From NCBI GenBank assembly GCA_016874755.1, contig VGTH01000017.1, positions 1 to 64,000 of the forward strand: DNA of 64,000 bases, written 5' to 3'. The notes under the pieces are model-generated. The model was not told where the DNA came from. It was given only the letters and a program-made list of their open reading frames with translations, and did no database searches. This DNA comes from Deltaproteobacteria bacterium (GTDB lineage Bacteria > Desulfobacterota > Binatia > UBA9968). Position 1 is the stretch's first letter, and the number at the start of each line of letters is the position of its first letter. Made by a program: the position numbers and the translations under genes. Below, in pieces: positions 8,688 through 16,930 of the stretch.

Positions 8688-9632
8688 CTAGAGCTCCACT
8701 ACGTCGGTATACAGTTCCGTCACTTCGGGAAACGGGCTAGTTTCGGCGAACTCGAAAGCCTCTTCGATCTCGGCTTCGACTTCGGCCTCGATGCGCGCGC
8801 GCAACGCCTTGTCGACCCGCGCGGCCATCGTCTTCACCGGATCGCTGTCGAGCCACGGCTCCGCTTCGGCGCGCATGCGATAGCCCAACTGATAGTCTTC
8901 GCCGGGACCGACATGCTCTTTCCAGCGATAAGCGAAGCACTCGAAGAAAAACGGCCCGGGCTTGCCGGCGCGCAGCTGTGCCACCGCCTCGTGCACGCGT
9001 TCGTAAACACGCAGCGCATCGTTATTTTCAATGACCTCCGCCGGCATGCCGTAGGTACGCGCCTTCTCGGCGATATTGGCGAGCTTCTGGCGGCGCGACT
9101 GATGAGTGTGGATGGCGTAGAAGTTATTCTCGCAGATAAAAATAATCGGCACTCCCTTCAACGCCGCGAAGTTCATGCTTTCGTGAAACACGCCTTCATC
9201 GACGGCGCCGTCGCCGAAAAAGCTGGCAACCACTTGTTGGCTACCGCGCAGCTTGGCGGCATAGGCATAACCGACCGCGTTGGGAATGGTCGTGCCGACC
9301 ACCGCGGATGCACCCATGGCGCCGGCGCCGAGATCGATCAGATGCATCGAACCGCCTTTGCCTTTCGCACAACCGGTGGCCTTACCGTACAATTCGGCGA
9401 TCATCTTGCGCAGATCGCCGCCCTTGGCAAGGTAGAGCGCATGGCTGCGGTAGGTGCCGAAGGCGATGTCGTTGGGGCCGAGCGCTTCACACACACCGAC
9501 CGATGCGGCTTCCTGACCGATGGAAAGATGCACCGGGCTCTTAATCTTATCGGTTGGATAGGCCCGGGCCACTTCCTCCTCTACCCTGCGAATGCGGTAG
9601 AGAGACCTATAAAACCGCTCGTGCATCGCCAC
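8688..9632 (-). CDS. TPP-dependent dehydrogenase E1 component, alpha subunit-like
   Basis: A 314-aa alpha subunit. The TPP-binding motif begins GDGAVDEGVFHES and closes with ENN about 30 residues later. HLSIGQEAASVGVCEAL near residue 35 and GKGGSMHL near 92 match E1 alpha proteins. It pairs with the beta gene that abuts its stop. The 5' end overlaps the upstream epimerase by 26 bp; an internal ATG two codons later (MHERFYRS) is equally possible. The gene lies in the middle of a GDP-sugar operon without lipoyl-carrier or dihydrolipoyl dehydrogenase partners, which suggests use in building a branched sugar. Confidence 0.88.
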   Translation of the reverse strand: MAMHERFYRSLYRIRRVEEEVARAYPTDKIKSPVHLSIGQEAASVGVCEALGPNDIAFGTYRSHALYLAKGGDLRKMIAELYGKATGCAKGKGGSMHLIDLGAGAMGASAVVGTTIPNAVGYAYAAKLRGSQQVVASFFGDGAVDEGVFHESMNFAALKGVPIIFICENNFYAIHTHQSRRQKLANIAEKARTYGMPAEVIENNDALRVYERVHEAVAQLRAGKPGPFFFECFAYRWKEHVGPGEDYQLGYRMRAEAEPWLDSDPVKTMAARVDKALRARIEAEVEAEIEEAFEFAETSPFPEVTELYTDVVEL

Positions 9633-10569
9633 CTCCTGCTACACTCGCTAGCTGCTGCAGATACCATTGGTAGGTCGCGCGCAAACCTTCGCGCATCGTC
9701 GTCCGCGCTTGCCAACCGAGCTCTCGCAGCCGGTTAGAATCTAGCAACTTTGCCGGCATGCCGTCGGGCTTGCTGGTATCGAAAACCAATGTACCACGGT
9801 AGCCGACCACTTGGGCGATGGTTTCGGCCAGCTCGCGTATCGACCAATCCTGCCCAACACCGAGATTGATGATTTCGCCGCCGTCGAAGCGGTCCATCAA
9901 AAAAACACAAGCGTCCGCCAAATCGGCTGCATACATGAACTCTCGCCGCGGTGTGCCTGTGCCCCAAATGACGACCTCAGGAGCACCGAGTAGCCGAGCT
10001 TCGTGGAAACGCCGGATCAACGCGCCGACGACGTGGGAATCGGCCTCGCTAAAATCATCCCCGGGTCCATAAATGTTGGCTGGAATCGCGCTGATGAAGT
10101 TGAGCCGATACTGTTGCCGGTACGCTTGGCACAAACCGAGTCCGGCCAATTTCGCCGTCGCGTAAGCTTCATTGGTCGGCTCCAATTTACCGGTCATCAA
10201 AGCATCCACGCGCATCGGTTGCGGGCAAAGCTTCGGATAGGCGCAGGAGCTACCGAGATAGAGCAGCTTGTGGACACCGTGCAACCGCGCGCTTTCGATG
10301 ACGTGACACACCACCAACAAATTATCGAGCATCAACTCAGCCGGAAACTTCTGGTTGGCTGCAATGCCACCGGCCCTACCACCGATCAAGAAAACGTATT
10401 GCGGCCTGACTCGGGCAAAAAATTCGTCCACCCGGGCAGCGTCGGTCAAAGGCGGCAAGCCGCGCTCGTCGATGACACTCTTAAAGCCGGCGGCGGCAAG
10501 CTGCCGGCGGAGCGCATCGCCGACCAATCCGTGATGATCGGCGATCAAGATTTTGCCATGGGTTTCCAT
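9607..10569 (-). CDS. GDP-L-fucose synthase / ColC-like epimerase-reductase
   Basis: A 320-aa extended SDR matching the WcaG/Fcl family rather than generic epimerases. It has LYLGSSCAYPK (catalytic Ser and the Cys used in epimerisation), YATAK (Tyr and Lys), ANIYGPGDDF, and SHVVGALIRRF with the second epimerisation residue, His. Known members epimerise and reduce GDP-4-keto-6-deoxymannose to GDP-fucose; ColC, a relative, acts on the 3,6-dideoxy intermediate to give GDP-colitose. Having a ColD-like gene in the same run makes a ColC-like or heptose-version role attractive. No Gmd-type 4,6-dehydratase is in the window. Confidence 0.87.
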   Translation of the reverse strand: METHGKILIADHHGLVGDALRRQLAAAGFKSVIDERGLPPLTDAARVDEFFARVRPQYVFLIGGRAGGIAANQKFPAELMLDNLLVVCHVIESARLHGVHKLLYLGSSCAYPKLCPQPMRVDALMTGKLEPTNEAYATAKLAGLGLCQAYRQQYRLNFISAIPANIYGPGDDFSEADSHVVGALIRRFHEARLLGAPEVVIWGTGTPRREFMYAADLADACVFLMDRFDGGEIINLGVGQDWSIRELAETIAQVVGYRGTLVFDTSKPDGMPAKLLDSNRLRELGWQARTTMREGLRATYQWYLQQLASVAGGGDARAVL

Positions 10570-10587
10570 TGGGTCTGCGGCTTACCG

Positions 10588-11664
10588 CTAGCCTAACACG
10601 GGCTCAACGCATTCGTCGATTTCGCCGAGAAAATTATATTGCTGCGAAGCGCGCAATTTGTCTTCCACCGAATAATCCCGCTCAGGCTCGAAAAAAATAA
10701 TTTGGCTGCCGGAGAATTCGAAATGGAACGGCACGTGAATAAATTTTTTAAGCGCGTCACGGACACGACGCTGCGCGCTCGGCGGCACGTAAAGCAATAA
10801 GAATCCGCCGCCCCCGGCGCCCAACAGCTTGCCGCCCAGCGCGCCATGATTGAGGGCGTGAGAGTAGAGCTCATCGACATGGGAATTGGAGACCTTGGCA
10901 CTCAAATCGCGCTTGACCTGCCAGCCCTCGTGCAGCAGCTTGCCGAAGTCGTTGATGTTGTTTCCTTTGCTCAGGATGGCAATGCCCTCTTCGACCAAAT
11001 GCTTCATGATGCGCAACTGGCTCTTCTTCGCCTCGACGTCAGTCACGTAGGTCTCGGCGATATTCGACGCGGTGCGTTCGATGCCGGTGTAGAACAGCAT
11101 CAAATGATTGTTCAACTCGCGCATGCGCTCCGCCGACACCGTCACCGGGCGCACGGTGATCTCGCCATTTTGCGCGAAGCTCACGTGATTCAAACCGCCA
11201 TGCGCCGCCAGCACCTGGTCCTGCGAGCCCACGGTTTCCTTGATCTTGTCTTGCTCGATTTCTATCCCTTCGAGAGCCAGTTGATGCTTGCTCGGCATCT
11301 GGCCTTTGAGCGCGTAGAGCGCGTGCAGCAAGCCGACGGTAAATGACGAGCTCGATCCCATGCCGCTGCGCGCCGGCAAGTCGCCGTCATGATGAATCTC
11401 CAGACCGCGATCGATGCCGACGTGGCGCAGCACTTCGCGCACTGCCGGGTGCTCGATCTCATCGGCGGTCTGGCAACTTTCGATCTGCGAATAAACGATG
11501 CGAATGCGGTGTTTAAAAAACGGCGGCAGATACCGGCAGGTCAAGTAACAATACTTATCGATGCTGGCGCCCAGCACGGCGCCGCCGTGCTCGTGGTACC
11601 ACACCGGATAGTCGGTGCCACCGCCGAAAAACGAGATGCGAAAGGGTGTCCGGCTAATGATCAT
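10588..11664 (-). CDS. hddA: D-glycero-alpha-D-manno-heptose-7-phosphate kinase
   Basis: A 358-aa GHMP kinase. Motif 1 RTPFRISFFGGGTDYP opens the protein, the ATP loop is PARSGMGSSSSFTVGLL near residues 98-114, and motif 3 is GGKLLGAGGGGFLL near 275. This arrangement is typical of HddA, which phosphorylates D-glycero-alpha-D-manno-heptose 7-phosphate at C1. Overlap of 11 bp with gmhB upstream and the neighbouring hddC support the assignment: kinase, phosphatase and GDP-transferase form the known GDP-D-glycero-alpha-D-manno-heptose route. The isomerase GmhA is not in the window. Confidence 0.92.
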   Translation of the reverse strand: MIISRTPFRISFFGGGTDYPVWYHEHGGAVLGASIDKYCYLTCRYLPPFFKHRIRIVYSQIESCQTADEIEHPAVREVLRHVGIDRGLEIHHDGDLPARSGMGSSSSFTVGLLHALYALKGQMPSKHQLALEGIEIEQDKIKETVGSQDQVLAAHGGLNHVSFAQNGEITVRPVTVSAERMRELNNHLMLFYTGIERTASNIAETYVTDVEAKKSQLRIMKHLVEEGIAILSKGNNINDFGKLLHEGWQVKRDLSAKVSNSHVDELYSHALNHGALGGKLLGAGGGGFLLLYVPPSAQRRVRDALKKFIHVPFHFEFSGSQIIFFEPERDYSVEDKLRASQQYNFLGEIDECVEPVLG

Positions 11665-12226
11665 GGATCCGCTCTCCTCCTCCGCCCATCGATCTGCCGA
11701 CGATCGCCGCCGCCTCAGCTAAATCCTCTACCACGTGGTCAACGACAAGGCGGCTCTGCGCCGCCACTTCGGCGCCGTAGCCAGTGCGCACGAGAAACGT
11801 CTCGGCACCGACCCGGCGGCCCATCTCAACATCGCTGGCTTTGTCACCAATGACGATAGTCTGGGCCAAATCGAAACTCAATTCGCGCGCTGCCTGCTCG
11901 ATCATCCCGGTTTCGGGCTTGCGGCACAAGCAACGATCGTCCGGCACATGTGGACAAAAATAGATCGCGTCAATGGCGACCGCCTCTGCGTCGAGCATTT
12001 CCCGCAATCGTGCGTGAATCGCCGCCAAACGCGCCTCATCGAAATAGCCGCGCCCGACCGCCGATTGATTGGTCGCGATCACCAGTCCTAACCCGAGCGA
12101 TTGCAAATGACGCAACCCGCGGGCCGCTCCTGCAAGCAATTGCACCTGATCGGGAGCGGAAAGATAGTTTTTTTCCTCTATGATTGTTCCGTCGCGGTCG
12201 AGAACCACAAAGCGCCGTTTGCTCAT
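11654..12226 (-). CDS. gmhB: D-glycero-D-manno-heptose 1,7-bisphosphate 7-phosphatase
   Basis: A 190-aa HAD phosphatase. The nucleophile motif is LDRDGT (residues 8-13), followed by ATNQS and the GDKASDVEMGR acid motif. A zinc loop CPHVPDDRCLC (C-x-H-x5-C-x-C) is the structural signature of GmhB and HisB-N. It removes the 7-phosphate from heptose 1,7-bisphosphate. Its start overlaps the hddC stop as ATGA, and its 3' end overlaps hddA. Confidence 0.93.
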   Translation of the reverse strand: MSKRRFVVLDRDGTIIEEKNYLSAPDQVQLLAGAARGLRHLQSLGLGLVIATNQSAVGRGYFDEARLAAIHARLREMLDAEAVAIDAIYFCPHVPDDRCLCRKPETGMIEQAARELSFDLAQTIVIGDKASDVEMGRRVGAETFLVRTGYGAEVAAQSRLVVDHVVEDLAEAAAIVGRSMGGGGERIHDH

Positions 12227-12954
12227 GCATGGCTCTTTGCGGCAAAAAAGGCTTCCGCCAAAGCGAAATCTTCCGGCGTGCCGATGTCCAGAAATCGCCC
12301 CTGGGTAACAAACCCCATGAGCCCCTGCCCAACCAGTTTCGGGAAAAAATCATACTCCAAAGAAACCATTTTGTCCAGCGGGACCATCTCTAGCACGGCG
12401 CGGCGCAAAATATAGACGCCCGCGTTGATTGAGCCAGGCCCCATGTTCGCGCTTTTTTCGCAAAACTGCCGGACGCGCGTTTCAGCATCAATCAACACTG
12501 AACCGTAACGGCTCGCGTTGCCAACCTCGGTCAGCAACAGACTCGCCACCGGCTGACCCTCGCAGTACCAATGCCAATACGCCTGCAAGTCCGCGTCGCA
12601 ATAGGAATCGCCGTTGAGCGCAATGACCGGGTCCGACGTCAATAACGGCAGCGCAAAGCGCAAAGCCCCCGCGGTTCCCAAGGCCTGCGGTTCGCGCGCA
12701 TAAAACAGTTTGAGTCCCGCGTACTGTGCGCCGAAAGCCGCTTCGATTTGCTCGCCAAGATAACCCGTGCACAGCACCACCGAGCGGCAGCCCGCCGTAG
12801 AAAGTTGCTCCAGGAGATAGGCCAAAAACGGCTTGCCGTTGACCTGGGCCATCACCTTGGGCCGATCCGCCACCACCGAGCGCAAGCGCGTGCCCAAGCC
12901 GCCGGCGAGGATCGCCGCGGTTACTTGGGAAAGATCGGTTGCTGGCGCCATCAC
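12223..12954 (-). CDS. hddC: D-glycero-alpha-D-manno-heptose 1-phosphate guanylyltransferase
   Basis: A 243-aa nucleotidyltransferase with the sugar-phosphate NTP-transferase signature AAILAGGLGTRLRSV near residue 14 and the metal-binding ALNGDSYCD motif near 118. On its own it could use several sugar 1-phosphates; adjacency to gmhB and hddA makes GDP-heptose formation most likely. Start: ATG at 12954, with ATG also at the second codon. Upstream, 141 bp separate it from the epimerase gene and no further ORF is apparent. Confidence 0.9.
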   Translation of the reverse strand: MMAPATDLSQVTAAILAGGLGTRLRSVVADRPKVMAQVNGKPFLAYLLEQLSTAGCRSVVLCTGYLGEQIEAAFGAQYAGLKLFYAREPQALGTAGALRFALPLLTSDPVIALNGDSYCDADLQAYWHWYCEGQPVASLLLTEVGNASRYGSVLIDAETRVRQFCEKSANMGPGSINAGVYILRRAVLEMVPLDKMVSLEYDFFPKLVGQGLMGFVTQGRFLDIGTPEDFALAEAFFAAKSHA

Positions 12955-13095
12955 TGGGAAGCAGCTCCGCCGTCAAACCACACTGCGCAACGAGCAGCAG
13001 AAACTCAAGCCTTGAGGCCAAGAGAAAATAACGCGGGTGTGCGAGCGAGAAGTGAAATCACGGTTGGCATCGCTGGCGAATAGTCGGCAAAGTCT

Positions 13096-14034
13096 TCAGA
13101 TATTTTTAAACTCCGAGCGGCCCATCATGCGATAGCCCTTGAGCAACTCGACAATCCCTTGATCCAACGATCGTTTGGCTTCGAAACCGGCTTCGCGCAG
13201 CCGCTGGTTCGACACTATATAGTTGCGCTTGTCGGGGTCCGAGCCCACTTCGGAAAAATGAATATAGAAATTAGGCACATGCTTCTTGATGGTCAGCGCC
13301 AACTCCTCTTTGGAGAGATTGGCCGCGTCAAGACCGACGTTGTAGGGACGGCCCTCCATTTTTTTCGAGTTCTCGATGGCGTACGCGAAACAATCCGCTA
13401 CGTCGCGGATGTGGATGTAGTTCCGCTTGAAGTCCTTTTCAAAAATGACGATGTAGCCGTCGGTCACCGCCGTGTAAGTAAAATGGTTGACCAACAAATC
13501 GAGCCGCATGCGCGGCGACAAGCCGAATACGGTGGCCAATCTTAAAGTCACCGTGTTGGGACTCTCCAACAGTAGCTTTTCCGCATCGCTCTTGGTCCGA
13601 CCGTACAGCGAAATCGGCTCCAGCGGCGTGTCTTCCGTGCAATAAACATCGCCGGTTTGGGTGCCATAACCGCTGTTGGTGGTTGGGTAGACTACCAGCT
13701 GGCTCGGCGAGCGCAGCTTGTTGATCATGCGGACCGCATCTAAATTTACCGAGGTAGCAAGCAAGGGATCGCGGTCGCAAGCCGGGGCACCGACAATGGC
13801 CGCCAACGGAATAATCACATCGGCATTTTTCACCAAGCGTGAGATTAGCTTCTCATCGCGCACGTCGCCGTTGACAAAATCGAAATTGGGGTTGGCGCAA
13901 AAGTGAAATAGCCCATGCTGGCCGTATATCAAGTTGTCGAGCACGGTGACATCGTAAGGTCCGCTCAACAATCGCTCGGTCAGGATCGAACCGAGATAGC
14001 CGGCACCGCCGGTGATAAGCACGCGTAAGCTCAC
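13096..14034 (-). CDS. NAD(P)-dependent epimerase/dehydratase (extended SDR)
   Basis: A 312-aa extended short-chain dehydrogenase. The Rossmann loop is TGGAGYLGS at residues 8-16. The active-site triad is visible as TTNSGYG and YGRTK. It lacks the SELYG-like sequences of GDP-mannose 4,6-dehydratase, so I do not assign it as Gmd. Starting with GTG at 14034, it is the first recognisable gene of the polysaccharide run and likely modifies a nucleotide-linked sugar such as GDP-heptose. The exact reaction (epimerisation or dehydration) cannot be told. Confidence 0.87.
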   Translation of the reverse strand: MSLRVLITGGAGYLGSILTERLLSGPYDVTVLDNLIYGQHGLFHFCANPNFDFVNGDVRDEKLISRLVKNADVIIPLAAIVGAPACDRDPLLATSVNLDAVRMINKLRSPSQLVVYPTTNSGYGTQTGDVYCTEDTPLEPISLYGRTKSDAEKLLLESPNTVTLRLATVFGLSPRMRLDLLVNHFTYTAVTDGYIVIFEKDFKRNYIHIRDVADCFAYAIENSKKMEGRPYNVGLDAANLSKEELALTIKKHVPNFYIHFSEVGSDPDKRNYIVSNQRLREAGFEAKRSLDQGIVELLKGYRMMGRSEFKNI

Positions 14035-14145
14035 AAAAGTTCTTATTAGTTAAGAATTGGAATGTCAGGCTTTCAGACGAAATAGCTTTAGCACACGAGA
14101 GCTGGCGCGTAAAGCAAACTGGGCCAAAAATCTTTTGGGCCGCGC

Positions 14146-14268
14146 TGGCGTATGTACTACGTTCAACGCGGCACTGCGTTGATCATAATGCTCGGCGATG
14201 GCGACAGATCGACGCAGACTGCTGATAGCGCTAAAGCCGTGAAACTGCCAAAGACGATCAAGGAGTGA
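14146..14268 (+). pseudogene. Remnant of a RelE/HigB-like addiction-module toxin (C-terminal half)
   Basis: The plus frame reads 40 residues from WRMYYVQRGTALIIMLGDGD to KTIKE and a TGA at 14266-14268. The YRxYxVQRG...LLxGGDKxTQxxDI...A pattern is the C-terminal half of the short addiction-module killer proteins. The N-terminal half is missing or broken; stops lie upstream in the same frame. It directly precedes, and overlaps, the antidote remnant, the normal order for this family. Confidence 0.65.
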
Positions 14269-14564
14269 ATGATGCCAAAACATCGCGCGTTGCGGATGTA
14301 CCTGATTTGACTTCTCCGCACATCTCGACAGCCAACAGGCCATCGCTGAATACCTCACCGCGATTCTAGAGGAAAACGACCCTGCCGTGTTGGCCCCCGC
14401 TTTGGGTGACATTGCTCGCGCACGGAGCATGAGCGAGACAGCGAAAGCCTCTGTATCACTCGCGAGGCGATCTACAAGGCCTTGCGTCCAATGCACAACC
14501 GCGCTTCGATACCGTCAGCCGAGTTTGTGCAGCCCTGGGTGTGAAATTGATAATCCATGCCTAA
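14265..14564 (+). pseudogene. Remnant of a HigA-like addiction-module antidote, frameshifted
   Basis: Reading begins at GTG 14265 (overlapping the toxin stop), preceded by AAGGAG. Starting VNDAKTSRVADVPD, it changes frame near 14311, continues as FSAHLDSQQAIAEYLTAI and ALGDIARARSMSETAKA, shifts again near 14458 to REAIYKALRP, and once more near 14495 to FDTVSRVCAALGVKLI before TAA at 14562-14564. These pieces in order reproduce the family pattern of an N-terminal helix, a helix-turn-helix (ALGDIARARxM...REAxYKAL) and a C-terminal FxTVxxVxxALGxKL. At least three frameshifts make it non-functional as read. Confidence 0.7.
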
Positions 14565-15016
14565 CGCATTCAACAGAATCGTTTTACGAAACTGAAAATT
14601 GCCCATTTATAGCTTATTGCGATTTTGTAAAACCTAAAGGAGACGCGACCTTTTTCTTTCCCCAAACGTGGATCGATTAATGGACAAAAGGAATCCGATT
14701 TCGAGAAAAACAGATTGAGTTTGTCCCGCTGGTCAGCGTCCCGTTCTGACTCCCCAGACGGGATTGCCTGCACATAGCGTTGGTAAAGCAATAATCAACG
14801 CGACGAGAACAAAGCGGCTGCGTGGCAGCTTGGTCATAATAAGTCTTCTCCCAAACACTCGTATCGTGCAATTGAGATTTCCGCACGGATGGCGGGTACG
14901 GAGAGAGACTTAAATCAAACCCACCAGCGATGTCCAATAATGCGGTGATAGGCGCGAGCGTTGGCGAGGTATCAGAAATTCTGTGTGTGAGGCATATTTA
15001 GAAAGAAGGAGGAGAT
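14565..15016 (+). other. Non-coding stretch
   Basis: I see no convincing gene, repeat or RNA here; short frames on either strand lack family resemblance. The last bases hold the AAGGAGGAG ribosome-binding site of the 47-aa ORF. Confidence 0.5.
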
Positions 15017-15160
15017 ATGCCGAAAAAACGGAGGAAGGGAATCGAAGGACGGGTAACGATCAAGCCGGAGTTGGTGGGCGGGTACTCAAGGAATACCGAG
15101 GCCCACAAAAAATCTGTCAAGCGCCTGACGAGGATAGTAGGAGGGCGGAGTCTTCTTTAA
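15017..15160 (+). CDS. Small basic protein, 47 aa, unknown function
   Basis: ATG at 15017 follows a strong AAGGAGGAG Shine-Dalgarno at 15006-15014. The 47-residue product starts MPKKRRKGIEGRV and ends VGGRSLL with TAA at 15158. About a quarter of its residues are Lys or Arg, and there is no membrane segment or cysteine. Its stop overlaps, on the opposite strand, the stop of the SBBP-repeat gene. The ribosome site argues for real translation; basic charge might suggest nucleic-acid or ribosome contact, but I know no family. Confidence 0.5.
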   Translation: MPKKRRKGIEGRVTIKPELVGGYSRNTEAHKKSVKRLTRIVGGRSLL

Positions 15161-16338
15161 TTCAACGGCACGTCCTGCGGTGCGCCGCCGTGGCCGACGA
15201 CGGCGATGCTGCCATCGACGGATTGGACGATCGACCAGGCGCCGTTCAAGTAGACGGTGATGTCGACCCTGCCATCGCCGTCGAAGTCGGCCGGCACCGG
15301 CGTCCATGTCGGACCGCCGTGGCCGACTATTGTATTGCCGCCATCCGACGAGCGCTTGATCGAACATGTGCCGTTCAAGTACACCGCCACGTCGGCTTTG
15401 CCGTCACCGTCGTAGTCTGCCGGCACGGGAATATGTGTCGATCCGCCGAGCCCTTCGACGATGAGGCCATCAGCCATGCCCAAGATGGGCCACAGCCCAT
15501 CGCGGTAGATCCCCACGTCGCTCTTGCAGTCGCCGTCAAAGTCGACGGCCGCCCGGCAGTGGGCGAACTTGGCGACGAAAACATCGGCGGCGCCCGCCGA
15601 GGTCAGCGCGGTTTGATTCACCTCGCCTTGGCCGAAAATGACGTTGGCGCCGGCGAATTGACCGGTGGCATAGATGCCCGAGTTATTGACGGCGATGCCC
15701 AAGCCCTTGTCGGTGCCGGTGCCGCCGATCAATTTCACCCAGCGAAACAGCCCCCGCGCGTCAAACTTGGCGACAAAAATATCTTCGACGCCGTTAAAGC
15801 CCAGGCTGGTCTCGTTCAATTCGCCGGGGCCGAACGTTGTGCCCTGGCCAAATCCCGTTAGATACACATTGCCGGCGCCATCGACCGCGATTCCCTGGCC
15901 GGAATCGTTGCTGCCGCCGATCGCGCGCTTGGCCCACTGCAAGAAGCCGTTGGTGTCATACTTGGCGATGAAAACATCTTCGTTGAAATCGCCGGTAAGC
16001 GAGGTTTGATTGGGCTGGCCCTCGCCGAAGATCACCACGCCCAGAAAAACTCCGGTAACGTAGCTGCTACCGACGGCATCGACGGCAACAGCGAGACCGC
16101 GATCGTTGTTGAATTGCCCGGCACGCCGGGCCCACTGCAAGAGCCCGTTGGCATTGTACTTGGCGATAAAGAAATCGGTGCTGCCACCCAATGGGGCGCT
16201 GAGCTGGGTTTGATTCGCTTCACCGGCGCCGAAGGTGGCCGTCAAACTGAAATTGCCGGTCACGTAGCTATTGCCCGATGCGTCGATGGCGATACCAAAG
16301 CCGATATCGCTGCTGCCGCTGCTGATTTGTTTTGCCCA
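15157..16338 (-). pseudogene. SBBP-repeat / FG-GAP (VCBS) beta-propeller surface protein, 5'-truncated
   Basis: The frame ends at 15157 and is open back to about 16338. Four or five SBBP repeats of about 55 residues are visible, with cores like FIAKYNANGLLQWA, GIAVDGAGNVYLTG and FGxGExNxTxL. The last 125 residues are three FG-GAP-like calcium loops (DFDGDCKSDVGIYR, DYDGDGKADVAVY, DFDGDGRVDITVY). Such proteins are normally exported and several times longer, with a signal peptide. Here the coding stops mid-repeat (WAKQISSG) at 16336-16338, where the plus strand becomes an acyltransferase fragment. An internal ATG at 16263 could start a 368-aa product without a signal. Confidence 0.75.
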
Positions 16339-16862
16339 TCTTTGTCTTTTTCATCCTTGGCCATTTTGCGTTCTTGCTCTATGAGAAAATCAAAACCGCT
16401 CCCCATATCAACTTCGGCGAGCGATTTTTCGCCGCAGCTTGGGCAGTCATCATTGCGTTTTCTTTCTACAACGGCGGTTTCTTGCTTGGCTACGAGTATG
16501 ACGGCTGGGTCAATTGGTGCCTTTACCTGTTCACTACGTTGAGCATTCCCTATCTATTTCCCTTGACCCGCGATTCCAAATTCGACAACTTTCTCGGTGA
16601 GTTCTCCTATCCGGTCTATCTGATTCACCCGGTGATCATTCAATTCGAGTTTCAGCATGTCGCCGTGCCGGCCGCGCTGCACTACGTCAACATCATTATT
16701 GACGTTTTCCTTCTATCGTATCTGATGATTCGTTGGATCGACCGACCGATCAACAAGATTCGCGCCCGCATCAGCGGCGCGGCTTGGGCAGGATCGGGCC
16801 CTTTACCGGGAGCCTCGCCAAATCAGGAGTCCGTTTTTCCTGTAAAGCTTTCGCGCAATTGA
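16326..16862 (+). pseudogene. Acyltransferase 3 (OafA-like) C-terminal fragment
   Basis: About 175 residues with four or five membrane helices and the end pattern GEFSYPVYLIHPVIIQ, characteristic of the C-terminal part of membrane O-acyltransferase 3 proteins, which O-acetylate surface sugars. The family is normally 330-400 residues with the catalytic His/Arg region near the N-terminus, which is absent here. The frame is only open from 16326 (TGA at 16323) and begins with a weak TTG at 16332. It appears cut at the same point as the gene on the other strand. Confidence 0.75.
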
Positions 16863-16930
16863 GTGACAACAAGGACGGCATCTGTTACAAAAGGATGTGT
16901 CATGGAAGACCGTATAGCAGAACCACGCGC

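Noticed and set aside
8631-9737. 368-aa plus-strand ORF
   Set aside because: Antisense to E1 alpha and the Fcl-like gene; shadow frame.
14065-14496. 143-aa minus-strand ORF
   Set aside because: Overlaps the toxin-antitoxin remnant on the other strand and matches nothing recognisable.
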